Shown: positions 1-10,261 of the stretch, one piece after another
Layout: each line of letters starts with the position of its first letter
Position numbering within the stretch: the stretch's first letter is position 1
DNA from: Lepidostoma basale
Taxonomy: Eukaryota; Arthropoda; Insecta; Trichoptera; Lepidostomatidae
Assembly (NCBI GenBank): GCA_022606425.2
Contig: JAHDVF020000673.1
Coordinates: 372,001-436,000 of the forward strand
DNA: 64,000 bases
Reading direction: 5' to 3'
Program-made: the position numbers and the translations under genes
The notes under the pieces: model-generated
What the model was told of the DNA's origin: nothing
The model's database searches: none
The model's input: only the letters and a program-made list of their open reading frames with translations

Positions 1-660
1 ATCTCCACTCCCAAATACCTGAAACTCATCACCTGCTCCACAGGTATATCATCAACAGTCAGTTTACATCTTGCAGGTTGCCTAGATATAGTGAGACTTT
101 TTGTTTTGTTGACTGATATAGCCATATTTAGCCTTTGGGATACTGTGTGGAATTTGTACAACATTCTTTGCAGGTCATCTTCAGACTCTGCTATTAATGC
201 GGCATCGTCCGCATAGCAAATGACATTCACAGTTTTACTGCCCATTTTATAACCTAGTCCCAGGCCAGCTACCTCTTTTATAATTTCGTCCATAATAAGA
301 TTGAACAGAAAGGGGCTCAAACTATCTCCCTGTCTTATATCATTGCTTGCAGGAATTTCCCTAGATAGTTCATTGTCAACCTTAATTTTCGTTTTGCAAT
401 TGGTATATAGATCTTGGACAGTCTTTATCAATGTATTGGATATTCCTCCTTCCTGTAATTTTCTTACAATATCTCTTAGCAACACCCTGTCAAATGCCTT
501 AGTCAGATCGACAAAACATATATAGGCTACTTTATTATATTCAATTGCTTTCTCTTTCAGTTGCCTATTAGTTATCTTTTGCTCAAGTTTCGTTTTCAGA
601 ATACTTGTAAATAGCTTAAGCATTGTGCATAATAAGGAGATACCTCTGTAGTTCTCTAGG
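1..660 (-). mobile_element. LINE-B reverse transcriptase fragment, runs off the window edge
   Basis: Read on the minus strand, one open frame enters at about 660 and runs off the window start. It carries non-LTR reverse-transcriptase motifs in order: ENYRGISLL, FVDLTKAFDRV, RQGDSLSPFLFN and the catalytic YADDAAL box. The stretch normally lying between the first two motifs is shorter than in the family, so an in-frame internal deletion is likely. Related 3' parts of the same element lie at 27845-28530 and 29365-29835. The element copies RNA into DNA during transposition; endonuclease sequence would lie outside the window. Confidence 0.85.
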
Positions 661-689
661 TTTTTCAAAATTTAGCAAAAATTGTTAAA

Positions 690-815
690 GATAAAAACTC
701 AAGCAGCAACAGGCTACCAGGAAGACCGCCAAAATGATGCAGAGATATCTGGACATCATCATCCCAGGACAACTCACCGTCACAAACAGGTCATAGGACC
801 TAAACTAAGAAGTAG
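690..815 (+). mobile_element. LINE 3'-end fragment
   Basis: About 125 bp resembling 11220-11385: both contain GGACATCATCATCCCAGGAC and end in AAGAAG-type repeats. This is the tail of a non-LTR element whose (GAAG)n end marks the insertion point. No intact coding remains. Confidence 0.6.
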
Positions 816-839
816 AAGAAGTTGTTTTAAAATTTTAGT

Positions 840-1500
840 TCTATATTAAGAGTTAACTTTCAATTCTACAGAGTTGTTACAATCAAGCAAATCTATGTCA
901 AGCTATCTATATGGGTCCATGGGCTATCATTATATATGTTACTAGCTGTAAGACACAGCTGAGGAAACCATGGAAAACCTCAACCGGAACATTTAGGGTA
1001 TGACTATGGGGAGAATAAAAGATGTTCGAAAATGTTTATTATTTAACACAAGTCAAAAAGGCTTATTGCCCAGTATTACATGTTTTATTATTATTAAATT
1101 AAATCCATGTACACAGCATTGCTATAATGCAATTATGCTGTCTTCAAGGCAAGAAGATCGCTTTACTCTGTTATCTTAATATTGTATAATATTGTATTAT
1201 ATTATATTACTCTAGATGCATCCACCTTCTTCATGTCTTATAATGAATTTCCTCATTAATGATTGTAAATAACATATATATGTTTTCCACAAGAATTTTA
1301 CATAACTACTGATTTATTGAAATATTAACTCAATGTGAAGTTTTCCGTCATCGTGTGAGTCTTTTTCTGTCGTAAAATAATGTTTTTTAAGCAAATCAAA
1401 ATAAAATATAATATTTGAAAAAACATTTCAGATAAGAAACTAGAATCATGTTCAGCGAAAATATTTCAAAATTGAAAAGGATGTTTATAGATTTGTAGTG
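840..1500. other. No recognisable feature
   Basis: AT-rich sequence with no convincing exon, structured RNA or full repeat. Only short low-complexity tracts are visible. Confidence 0.6.
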
Positions 1501-1519
1501 ACGTATTCTGAAGAAGTAT

Positions 1520-1850
1520 TCCGCGCTAAGAGAGGGATTCAAGGGTCGAGGGAATACAGAACGGCGCGGCGCTGGGTAGGTACCCTGCCCTGCCGGCTCC
1601 GACCCCCGCGGTGCCTAGCCGCTCGATACAGCCTGGTGACGTAGCGGCAGCCGCGCGCCTTCTGGAACGTTCGAATATTCGAACGTTCCTGCTCACGGTC
1701 AAGGTCACGGCGCGGGCGTTTTCTCTCTTTGTCTATGGTCACGGTTTCGGCGGGAACGGGGGGCCGCGTCTGCTGTCACGGATGTCGTTTTTCTTTTGCC
1801 GCCCGCGGCTCCCAGCTGTTTCGCATTTGACCGGAACGAAATGTAATTAA
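1520..1850. promoter_or_regulatory. GC- and CpG-rich islet with a perfect 26-bp palindrome
   Basis: This stretch stands out sharply from its AT-rich surroundings and is rich in CG dinucleotides. A perfect 26-bp palindrome at 1664-1689 is built from three adjacent GAAnnTTC dyads, which resemble heat-shock-element half-sites but with 8-bp rather than 10-bp spacing. Short frames exist on both strands (for example 1611-1850 +), but none resembles a known protein. It may be a promoter or first exon of a gene not otherwise visible, or part of an unknown repeat. Confidence 0.35.
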
Positions 1851-2027
1851 ATTGATACGCATCACGACAGATCAGCCCTGAAGTGTTCCGCAGCCCTCGG
1901 TTTGCACAATTCACTTCAATAATTCATTCAACATTCATATATAAACAAACATATTTAGGTCAAACAGCAGGCGAGATTAACCTTACCTATACGGATTTAG
2001 AAAAACATTTACACATCAACATTGTTT

Positions 2028-2115
2028 TCTAATAATAATAATAATAAATTGGATGATTTATAGAGCGCCATTTTTATTAATTAATCATCTCAAGGGCGCT
2101 GCAGCACCATTTTAT
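2028..2115 (-). mobile_element. CR1/L2-like LINE 3' end
   Basis: The sequence after an (AAT)n run, including CATCTCAAGGGCGCTG, is the reverse complement of the 3' end of the LINE fragment at 19740-20390, which also ends in (ATT)n. It is a short 5'-truncated copy. Confidence 0.6.
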
Positions 2116-2144
2116 GAAGATAAATATTTTAGTTAAAGTGAAAA

Positions 2145-2300
2145 TTTTGGTTCAGAATAAAGATTTTGTTAAAAATAAACATGTTTTTAAAAATAAACAT
2201 TTTGTTAAAAATATTTAAAAAAATTAATAAATGAACGTTTTGTTAAGAATAAACATTTTTGTAAAAAATAAACATACAGTTGAAAATAAACATTTTTGCT
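2145..2300. repeat. Degenerate AT-rich minisatellite
   Basis: Seven or so irregular copies of a unit close to TTTTGTTAAAAATAAACA. Spacing varies and units are diverged, so this is an old or slippage-prone tandem array. Confidence 0.6.
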
Positions 2301-2309
2301 ATTGTTAGG

Positions 2310-2580
2310 GACATATTGTTAGGGTTGTCATTCATCCATTCATCGGCTGTTCCTCGTGTCCGATGAAGACTGTCCTTCACGGTTGTGGGTCTGCATGTGA
2401 CTGAAGAGCCCATCCTGGACCCACATATTCTAGGGCATCTAGGGCAGGGGAAGGCGCTTGTAATGGAGCCGTCACCGACTCCCGGTGATCTCTCCTTTCC
2501 ACTCCTCCTCCTCTCTGCAACGTCGTCTCGGCGTCGCAGAATCCACGATATAGGGTTGTAGTGTGTTAATGAATCACAAG
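2310..2580 (-). mobile_element. Non-LTR element fragment with zinc-finger-like motif
   Basis: The minus-strand frame reads FPCPRCPRICGSRMG, a C2H2-type half finger found near the C-terminus of some insect non-LTR retrotransposon proteins. The second His pair is disrupted by a frame change. It is a decayed fragment, not a host zinc-finger gene. Confidence 0.5.
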
Positions 2581-2835
2581 AAAACAAATTTTATGCAAAT
2601 ACATCATTTTATTTTATTTTTATTTATTAAATGTTATGTATGCAAAAAAAATATTGTGAATTTTAAGTATTCAAACTATGCGTATAGCAAATAAAAACAT
2701 ACTTAGATAATTGTGATGATTAACTCGAATGAAAACGTCTCTTTTTTAGAAGCATTATTAAATTTCATGGGAATGGCATATTTCGCCTTTCTAATCATTA
2801 TAAAATGTCAAAGAGTTTTATAATACCTTATTCTC

Positions 2836-3466
2836 GTAAACCTATCCAAAAAAGATAAAATGGCAGTGCACAATGGTGTTCTTATATCGATTCTTATGTA
2901 TGGAAGCGAAGCATGGAAAAGAAGGATGAAAGTAGAATAAATGCAGTAGAAATGAAATCTCTTAGACGAATGTGTGATACTCTGTGTATGATAGAGTGTG
3001 TAATGAAAATTTAAGAAGTGAATGCGGTGGGAATGATGGTGTCATGAACAAAATAATGAAAGGATCATTAAGATGGTTTGGACATATGGAAAGAATGAAT
3101 GAAGAAAGAATGGTAAAAAAATTATATGTTAATGATGCAAATGGTACCAGAAAAAGAGGAAGACCGAAGAAAACGTGGTGTTATAAACAAAATAATGAAA
3201 AGATCTCTAAGATGGTTTGGACACATGGAAAGAAGGGAAAAACATGTACGAGTATATATTAACTTAAGAAATAAAGGAAGATCGAGGAAATCAAAATATT
3301 GAATGTCGGCCACGTGAGGAGTCGGAGAAATCCACGCCCGTGCATGACACGATGTATGAATGTTGAGGAAGCGAGAGAAATATGTCAGGAAAGAAAAGTG
3401 TGGCAGTACGTTCTTTCTGCCTACTACTTCGGGAAGACGGCGTGATGGTTGGTTAGTTAGTTAGTA
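2836..3466 (+). mobile_element. LINE-A 3' fragment (internally rearranged)
   Basis: Plus-strand pieces read LRWFGHMERMNEERMVKK and KRGRPKKTW, the C-terminal region after the RT domain in this family. A segment is duplicated around 3180-3235, where the same WFGH region recurs in another frame. The copy ends with a degenerate AYPSGETA-like end and GTTAGTTAG. Upstream, 2735-2830 matches the palindromic repeat family seen at 19100-19250. It is a 5'-truncated dead copy. Confidence 0.8.
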
Positions 3467-3519
3467 AGTTTTTTTGAAGAAAGGTGAAACTTGTCAATCC
3501 CGTTAACTACAATTACACA

Positions 3520-4180
3520 TAATAAAACTTCAAGGAGAATTATTCTTCAATAATATAATAAAACTTCTAGAAAACAGGCGTTTTCATTCTAAATAATTAT
3601 GTCATATGGAGTTAAAGAGCATTGTTAAAGAAACAATAAATATTTGTAATGTCAGAGATACGTGATTATTACAAGCTAATAAAAAGTTACAATTATGAGA
3701 TAGAAATGTTAAAATGTGAATTATTTATGTAGTTCCGTAATCAAGTACCGCCATTTTATATTTCCGCGCCACTCATTAAGTACAGGATTCAGTAGGCATG
3801 TCGTCAATTTCTTTCTTTCACTCTCCAAGGGGACTCTTTTGTTTATTTTTTGACAGGTTTGCAGATTTAATGCTCAGCCTCCCCCTCGTCCCCCGTCCTC
3901 TCTGGCCTTCCCTCTTTCACTCCCTTCCCGCACGCCTTTAACACCCTCCACCCCTCCTCCACATGTTCCCATTCCCATGCAACCATTTCCTTTCTTAAAA
4001 TACTTTTTGTGCGCGTTATGCAAGAGATAACTAAATGAAATAATTATAATACTATATTCGAATAAACGTCAAGCACATACAAATATATACATTATACTAG
4101 AATTTCTAAATTGACACAATCAAAAATTCGTTTTACCATAGTCGCTTTAGAAATACTAGGACATGCTAATAATTTTACGT
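3520..4180. other. Repeat scraps and a pyrimidine-rich stretch
   Basis: Around 3525-3590 there is a fragment of the palindromic repeat family (AAAACTTCTAGAAAACAG). At 3860-3990 lies a C/T-rich strand with no frame resembling a known protein. The rest is AT-rich and unrecognised. Confidence 0.4.
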
Positions 4181-4184
4181 ATTT

Positions 4185-4350
4185 AACATGGCTAGAGGAC
4201 GTGGTAGGCTCAAGTTGACGTGGATAGGACTCATTGAAAGGATTCTTAAAAGAAACCTGATCCCACCAGACGACAGCTCAGGTCAGACAGTCCTGGAGAC
4301 GCCAAACAAGAAGAGCTGACCCCAAGTCAATGGAATAAGGCTAGAAAGAA
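4185..4350 (+). mobile_element. LINE 3' end, GAAG-tailed
   Basis: Begins with a frame resembling RGRGRLKLTW, the basic proline-rich C-terminal motif of RTE-like elements, and ends in AGAAGAAGAAG. It is 5'-truncated. Confidence 0.55.
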
Positions 4351-4654
4351 GAAGAAGTCTTGTTTTACATCACATTTCGTATATATTGATGTATAGAAAA
4401 CTTCAATTAGAATTCATACATAAATATATAAATAATACAATTATTAACATTTCACATTAGAATTTCTCAATGTCTAAACGCATTTTTGATTTTGTCGCTT
4501 TATAATTGTTAGTATTGTGTGACAATTGTCACTAGAAAACTGATAAAAAATCGATTGTTAATAAAAATATATAATATATCATTAATTAATACTCGTATTA
4601 TAAAGGAATATGGAGAAAACAAGAACGAAAACTCGCAACTATATTCCTTTATGG

Positions 4655-4955
4655 TTGCGAGTCTTGGACTCTGCGCACGTCGGAGAGGTCCAAATTTGAT
4701 GCTGGACGGCAAGAAGAACAAACCAGCTGGTGTCAGGGCAAGCCTCTCGCGGATGTGCTCTCAGTGAGTGTTGAAATATTTTGGACACATAGTCCGGAGA
4801 GATCAGGATAACCTTGAAAAGCGAATACTACCACAAGGCCGACCACTGGTCCGATCAAATCAGGGATCTGACTGGTCCCTCATTAGCTGCAGCCTGGAGA
4901 CTGGCGGGTAACAGGAGCGCATGGCATCTCAATCACGAGGAATACGACTGAAAAG
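4655..4955 (+). mobile_element. LINE C-terminal fragment
   Basis: A frame-broken reading gives KYFGHIVRRDQDNLEKRIL, the FGH-x-R signature found after the RT in several LINE families, followed by a GRP motif. Stops interrupt it. Confidence 0.55.
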
Positions 4956-5149
4956 AAGTTTTTATAATAAAATCTATACCATAAAAATTTGGTTCATGCG
5001 CAGAGAGATGACGGTAGGGCAAATTATTTCAAATGACAACTTTTTAAGGTTTCGAATGTTATGTGCATAATTATGCACAGGGGGTGTCAAAACATACCTG
5101 ATTTGTGTTTTAATACTGTGAAAGAAATAAAAAATATACATAATATATA

Positions 5150-5700
5150 CAGCAGAACTCCAATTATCCGAACTCCGACTATCTGACTATTTCAAAATTT
5201 CAGAATAAAAAAATTAAGACGGGAACGTACTACGATTCGCAGAATAATGATTCTGTCTACGCTCGGTATTATCCTTCCTTCTGCGAATCCTGGATGGATT
5301 TTCAGGGGTTAGTGCTAAAGGGGAGTGGATGTTGTGTGATTCGTCAGACCCTGGATTTCAAATTCTAAATGTTTATGAACTTATTTAATGTGTGAGAGAA
5401 GAAAATGTCGAGGAAGAAGATGACATTAATGTCAAAGTTGTCGTAGCAGACACGGGACAATCAGCTGGTGAAGCATTTGCCGGCCTTGAAACTGCGTTGA
5501 AGTGGATGGAGCGTCAGCCGAGTGTGACCACATGCAACTTCTCACTGCCAAGCGGATGCGCGCCCGAAAACGGACGATGACAGCCAAACAGCTTACTTTG
5601 ACCGAGATCCTCAGCAATCAATGACATTCATTTTCAGTACGGTACGTACATACTGTACTAATGTCCAGCACTTGTAACTACGCTTAACATTTAAAAGTGT
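5150..5700 (+). mobile_element. pogo/Tigger-like DNA transposon remnant
   Basis: Starts with CAGCAGAACTCCAATTATCC, the typical pogo/Tigger terminal sequence, also seen at 25484. The frame at 5392-5580 reads GEAFAGLETALKWMERQ, which matches the C-terminal end of Tigger transposases (a DDE enzyme that cuts and pastes at TA sites). The catalytic core is missing, so this is an internally deleted copy. The far end is not clearly defined. Confidence 0.7.
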
Positions 5701-6104
5701 TGCCTTTTCATTTAACTAATTTAAAGCTCTTTTTCTTCAAAAATAGTTTTTTTCTCCCATTGGTGCGCTGTTTTCCAGCTGGGAGGAGGAGGTTGCTCCT
5801 CTGTGACGGGCCTCGTTCCTCTCCCTCTTGGCCATTATAATAATTTGTGCAGTGGTTTTATTTATTTATTTAATATTATGAAATGCTTCCTAAACCTCGT
5901 CCTTTGTCCTACATGCCAAAAACTGTACTCCACATTTTTTTTTCCCATCCCGCATTTGTCTCCTCTGCCTCTCCTGTTCTTCCCGCTGTATATTCCTGTG
6001 GTGTGTCTTTCTTTTTATCTTTTATATAACGGTTCTAAAATGTTCATGTATTATATATAATGTTTATTTATTCAATAAAGTACAGCGGAGCATAGAAGTA
6101 AGAT

Positions 6105-6300
6105 GGGTTAGATTAAATGTGGTCTGGCACCCCCTTGTTGTTGCCGTCTTTAAAGTCCCGTATGGACCGAGGACAGGCCAAGGTAGTGTACGAACGAGGC
6201 TGACAAAAGGGCGCCGCTACGCCCTATAACAGCCTCGAGTATGTGGCGGAGACCCCGAGTAACGGGAAGAGGCGAGGGGAAAGAAGAAGAAGAAAAAGAT
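6105..6300 (+). mobile_element. LINE 3' end, GAAG-tailed
   Basis: About 200 bp ending in GGGAAAGAAGAAGAAGAAA. The body (DRGQAKVVYER-like reading) matches the ends of R1/RTE-like insect LINEs only loosely. 5700-6100 upstream and 6300-6790 downstream hold nothing I recognise. Confidence 0.4.
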
Positions 6301-6813
6301 ATGAGACAGAGCAACGGGAAACCGTACCAGTAACACTTCCCAGGAAATCACTGTGGCGAGAAAGGATTCGCCACAGTTATCGCCAAATTCGGGGAGATCT
6401 AACAGGGTACTATGATATAAGAATAATAATCAAAAGAGCCATTGGCTTGTATTATTTAAGGAGAAATAAATTTAGCGTTTTGTATACAAATTTGTTCATT
6501 CAAATCAGTGCATTTGTCAGGTTTCACCGTGGACATTACGCATTCTGTAATTGAAACCTATTTTATAAAAATTCCTTTGTGTGGAATGGTGAGTTATTGC
6601 ATGCCCTTCAGAATATTACATCACATCTTGCTCTCCGTATGAGCAGTGCAGCAGAGAGGTTGAGCGATGCTGGTAGCGGAATATTATAGCGATAAACTGA
6701 AGTGGAAATTTTCAAATGACCTTCTAATGCTGGAATACGTATACTCAAGATAAAATATATTTTCTATTATAATAATTAAATAAAACGGTATTTTTTAATA
6801 ACAACTTCCACTT

Positions 6814-7295
6814 CTTGTGCCGACCCTTATGTATGGAAGTGAAGCATGGAACTGGAAAAAGAAGGATGAAAGTAGAATAAATGCAGTAGAAATGAGATCT
6901 CTAAGACGAATGTGTGGCAAATCTGTATATGATAGAGTGACAAATGCATGTGTTGCGAATGAAAGTGTTATGAACAAAATAAGGAAAGGTTCATTAAGAT
7001 GGTTTGGACACATGGAAAGAATGAGTGAAGACAGAATGGTAAAGAAGGTATATGTAAACGGCGTGAACGGAGCTAGAAATAGAGGAAGGCCGAGGAAAAT
7101 GTGGCACGATGAAATCAATTAAAAATATTTAATGTCGGTCACGTGAGGAGTCGGATAAATCGACGTGCGTGCATGACAAGATGTATGAATGTAGAGGAAG
7201 CGAGAGAAGTATGTCAGGACAGAACAGTGTGGCGTTCCATTCTTTCTGCCTACCCCTCCGGGGAGACGGCGTGATGGTAAGTTAGTTAGTTAGTT
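6814..7295 (+). mobile_element. LINE-A copy with 10-bp target duplication
   Basis: Reads YGSEAWNWKKKDESR, RWFGHMERMSEDRMVKK and RGRPRKMW, then ends at GGAGACGGCGTGATGG followed by (TTAG)n. ACTTCCACTT occurs immediately before (6804-6813) and after (7296-7305) the copy, so this is a target-site duplication. The target was an older hammerhead-family repeat whose halves now lie at 6778-6813 and 7296-7365. The 5' end is truncated; frame breaks occur after 7122. Confidence 0.85.
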
Positions 7296-7369
7296 ACTTC
7301 CACTTTTGTCTTTATTTCGACAGCCAGCGAAACTAGTCACTGTCGAAATAAAGCAAAAGTCTTCTTCTT

Positions 7370-7725
7370 ATTATTATTATCCTTATTGTAGGCTTAGTGG
7401 CCTGTTTCTTAAGAGGAATTGGCCTCCTGCGAAGTCGACTCCCAGCTGTCGATCCATCTCTTTAGTGGTCTGTCCGGCGGTCGTCTACCATGGGCCTGGC
7501 CGTGCAATATAATGAAGGGGAGTCTGGATGGATCCATCTTCCTCACGTGTGCATATCAGCTTCTTCTCCTTTGCCTTCCCCACCTAACGACATTCTCGAC
7601 CTCGCATATCTCTCTTATCCGTGTATTTCTTATCCTCTCTTGCAGTGTCTTGCCAGATATATATCTGAGCGTCTTCATTTCTGACACTTTGTGGTGTCCG
7701 CCCTGCGCTCGATCCCATGATAGGT
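7370..7725 (-). mobile_element. LINE fragment related to 42720-43185
   Basis: The reverse complement carries RRPPDRPLK-like and GSRLRRRPIPLKK-like readings with many breaks. It shares the GTCGACTCCCAGCTG block with the ends of other GAAG-tailed LINEs in this window (13100-13200, 32220-32335). Confidence 0.45.
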
Positions 7726-7759
7726 CATGATAGGTCGCACACAGACAAGGAGGGAAGGG

Positions 7760-8045
7760 TGCACACTAACCTATTTCTTCAGACTTATCAGGGGATTCTT
7801 TGAGAATTCCGTCATTTTGGAGGCTATGCATCTTTATGTTCCGGATGGTTATCTTCGACAGCGTCAGCACAGACTGTTTTATCTCCCAGCATGCAGAACC
7901 AACCTGCCTCTGGTGATGCCAGTGGGGAGAGCAATCAAACTGTTGAGCATGATCGCTTCGGAGATCTATGTCTTTCATATTCGTGAAAGTACATTCAGAA
8001 GACAAATACTCTTGACTTTAGAGAGTATCTTGTATTCTTAATAAT
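7760..8045 (+). mobile_element. LINE-C C-terminal coding fragment
   Basis: The frame 7727-8041 reads LIRGFFENSVILE, CRTNLPLVMPVGRAI and STFRRQILLTLESIL, which matches the C-terminal tail of jockey/CR1-type insect LINEs. Sister copies are at 22820-23590, 33356-33720 and (-) 54640-54833. This copy is cut at both ends, so it lacks the RT domain and the 3' tail. Confidence 0.7.
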
Positions 8046-8310
8046 AAGCCGACTCTTTTTCATAACTCACGACTCATCATTTTGAGTCGTTCTTTTCATA
8101 AAATAGAAAAAGAAAGAGTCGGCTCACTTTGCTGAACGATACTTTAAGCTCAGTTTGCTGAGCTGATTCATAAAAGAGTCGACTCTTTCGCAATAATTTA
8201 CGATTCAGCTAGAGGATCATTAAGCTGCCGCTCTTTTTTGTGAGTCATAGCTCACTCGCTCACCAAAGTGAGGCGACTCTTTGAGTTAACTCTTGAGCGG
8301 ATCTCACATT
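8045..8310. repeat. Cluster of AGAGTCG / CGACTCT motifs
   Basis: CGACTCTTT or its complement appears about five times in both orientations (near 8050, 8117, 8180, 8272, with a variant near 8090), one as the palindrome AAGAGTCGACTCTTT. Clusters of such words are typical of the subterminal region of hAT-like transposons, but no terminal repeat was found. Confidence 0.45.
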
Positions 8311-8344
8311 GGTACCGGGAACCAATCAGATAGCGTTCTATAAC

Positions 8345-8815
8345 AAATTTATGAGGTGTTTACTAACACTATTGCAAATCATCTCCCTGAAGTGAAAAAA
8401 CTATACATTAAGATAATTATTTGTTTTTTGAATGTATACAAATACTGGATTTTACCCATTGCGATAATTCTTGAGCAGTGTGATAATAAACCCATTGAGC
8501 AGTGTGATAATTGCGTAAGCCTTTCACATTGCATTAATAAAAAAATTCTGCTTAATGCTTACAAATAATCTTAATAGATGGCGCTAGTGTAGATTGACCT
8601 AAAAAATGTGAAGTTATTTAAAACTAGTGGCATACTCGATATGCAAGTTCCAAAAATTTGTCAGACGTGGTTGTCGTAAGAAGGGCGGAATGGGGAATGT
8701 TGTTAACATAAAGTGATCGCTTAACCCAACCAATGACAGGTCATAAGTGTTGTAAACGCCTGGACTACTATATTCTGTTTCCAAAAAAAAATTACGTCTT
8801 CGTTTCTATTTAATC
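8345..8815 (-). mobile_element. Non-autonomous DNA element, MITE-1 family
   Basis: Shares long stretches with 57695-58075, 63655-63975 and the shorter full-TIR copy 17638-17911: CAAATACTGGATTTTACCC, AGATGGCGCTAGTGTAGATT and CCAACCAATGACAGG. It is non-coding. The right end decays into TCTTCGTTTCTATT, a degenerate form of the family terminus. Confidence 0.65.
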
Positions 8816-8839
8816 CTTAATTAAGATTATAATATTGTA

Positions 8840-9110
8840 ACGTAAAGTTGTGCGGCTTCAAAGAGCTTGCTCCTGTAGTTCCCTTCCTCCGTGGCTGCAC
8901 CTCGCTGCTCTATCGATCGTCCCCGGCGGGGGCGGGTCGAGGAAGGGTCAGCGGGGCGCCCCCCAGCCGGGCGCTGCATCTATACACCGAGTATACCACA
9001 GCCTCCGTAATGGCTGCTCTGGGATGGTGCATGGAGCAATATACATACGTAGCTATGCTCCTCCCCGTGTCCTTGAGTGACTTTACCGCTGTTTGGATTG
9101 TGGTGAATCG
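8840..9110. other. GC-rich islet, function unknown
   Basis: A GC-rich block with CpG sites between AT-rich repeats. Two overlapping plus frames (8848-9129, 8850-9080) are open but show no motif I recognise. It matches no other block in the window. Confidence 0.3.
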
Positions 9111-9239
9111 ATTTCGAATTAAATGTTGACATTTTATATTCGTTTGTCATTGACTCTCTTCGATATTAAATCCTAGGGGTTGTGTGAAAATACCAATACA
9201 TTCGTATAAACAGAACGTGCGTATTAACCTAAGAGCGTA

Positions 9240-9470
9240 CTTTTATATGTCGCACGCTTAATAGAACACTGGCTTAACTAAAAAAATCTAGTTTTGCTCA
9301 ATCTGACATGAGTCGGTGTTTTAACAAAAACAGTCGATAAAACACGAACGAATGGATAGCGTTAACATTGTGAAAAATAGATGGATAGCGTTAACACAAG
9401 CCTCTGTCTAATGTTAACTCAATTATGACCTAAACCATAATCGGTCAGTTTACTATTAAGCGTGCGATGT
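9240..9470. repeat. 15-bp inverted repeat enclosing a short direct repeat
   Basis: TCGCACGCTTAATAG near 9249 and its exact reverse complement near 9452 bracket about 190 bp, in which ATGGATAGCGTTAAC occurs twice. It could be a small transposon remnant. Confidence 0.35.
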
Positions 9471-9489
9471 GTTGAGCTAATAAAGATTA

Positions 9490-9810
9490 TTCTTTCTATC
9501 TAATGTTTCTTGAACAAGAAATTATTTTTCTTCTATGTTCGCCATACTTTGTGTTATAGATGCTTTATTTCTCTTTTTATTTATTTACATACTTTGTATA
9601 TACAACACTTCCATTTAAAAAAAAAGCCACATATCAGATATGTTTCGGACAACCAGTCCTTCTTCAGTGATACATATTATAAAGATACATATTTAAAATA
9701 TTCGATGATGAAGGTGTAAGCCTTCGAAACATGTCGAGAAAAATAAACTCAAAAGTGGAAAAAACAGTGTTTTAATTCATAAAAATTCGTTATTATAGAA
9801 TTCCACAGTG
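9490..9810. mobile_element. Hammerhead-family repeat with two opposed motifs
   Basis: A minus-strand motif at 9637-9667 and a plus-strand motif near 9700-9735 (GATGATGAAGG ... CCTTCGAAACATGTC) face each other. The plus copy continues into GAGAAAAATAAACTC and ends near GAATTCCACAGTG. The same 3' module recurs at 13550, 38570 and 53100-53160. No protein is encoded. Confidence 0.6.
9637..9667 (-). ncRNA. Hammerhead-like motif (cleavage triplet altered)
   Basis: Minus strand: CUGAAGA, one extra A, stem II GGAC/GUCC, GAAA, then CAUAUC where a functional copy would have GUC. Flanks ATATCA and TGATAC can pair as stem I. The core is conserved but the cleavage triplet is AUC, so it may still be permissible or may be decayed. 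Confidence 0.45.
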
Positions 9811-9879
9811 TAAACGCCTTAAATTTATCTAAAATTATAAAATTGTTAACAAATATGATCAATTTTGACAGATGTTATA

Positions 9880-10065
9880 AAGATTTATTTTGGAACTTAT
9901 TAACTGAAAGTTGATTGTAACACCTGATGATGCTTACATCGATTAGCGAAACAGCTGTCGTGACGAATTCATAAGAAATTAAATCATTTGTGTTTTAATT
10001 AAACAGTATAAAATGTTGAAATATCAAAATGTTACCGCCAAAACAAGGGATAATCTAATAAATAA
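9880..10065 (+). mobile_element. Hammerhead-family repeat (CAGCTG subtype)
   Basis: Contains CTGATGA at 9924-9930, stem II GCU/AGC, GAAA and CAGCTGTC ending at 9959, followed by an AT-rich tail shared with 28930-29095 and 62670-62760. Non-coding. Confidence 0.55.
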
Positions 10066-10084
10066 TTAATATTAATGAAAACCT

Positions 10085-10215
10085 CTGTCTTCTAAGAGTT
10101 TTTATTATATTTTAGATGGAAGACATGTTTCGAATGCCATGATAATATCCTCTGACTAGAAGGGCGAAACATGTCATTCCATCTAAAATATAATGAATCT
10201 CCTATAATGCAGATG
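10085..10215. mobile_element. Palindromic MITE-like repeat with opposed GAAACATGTC motifs
   Basis: Two arms (TATATTTTAGATGGAAGACATGTTTCG and its complement-like partner) face each other around a short centre. This is the arrangement seen at 19100-19250, 22420-22560, 30840-31015 and around the BEL insertion. Confidence 0.55.
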
Positions 10216-10261
10216 TCTCAATTCATATTAATTATTATTCTTTCTTTCAGACCCGGATTAA

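Noticed and set aside
5392..5580. Small acidic host gene
   Set aside because: The translation matches the C-terminus of Tigger transposases and a Tigger terminus lies upstream.
7053..7300. (TTAG)n runs as telomeric repeats
   Set aside because: Unit is 4 bp, not the insect TTAGG, and always follows the LINE-A stop codon.
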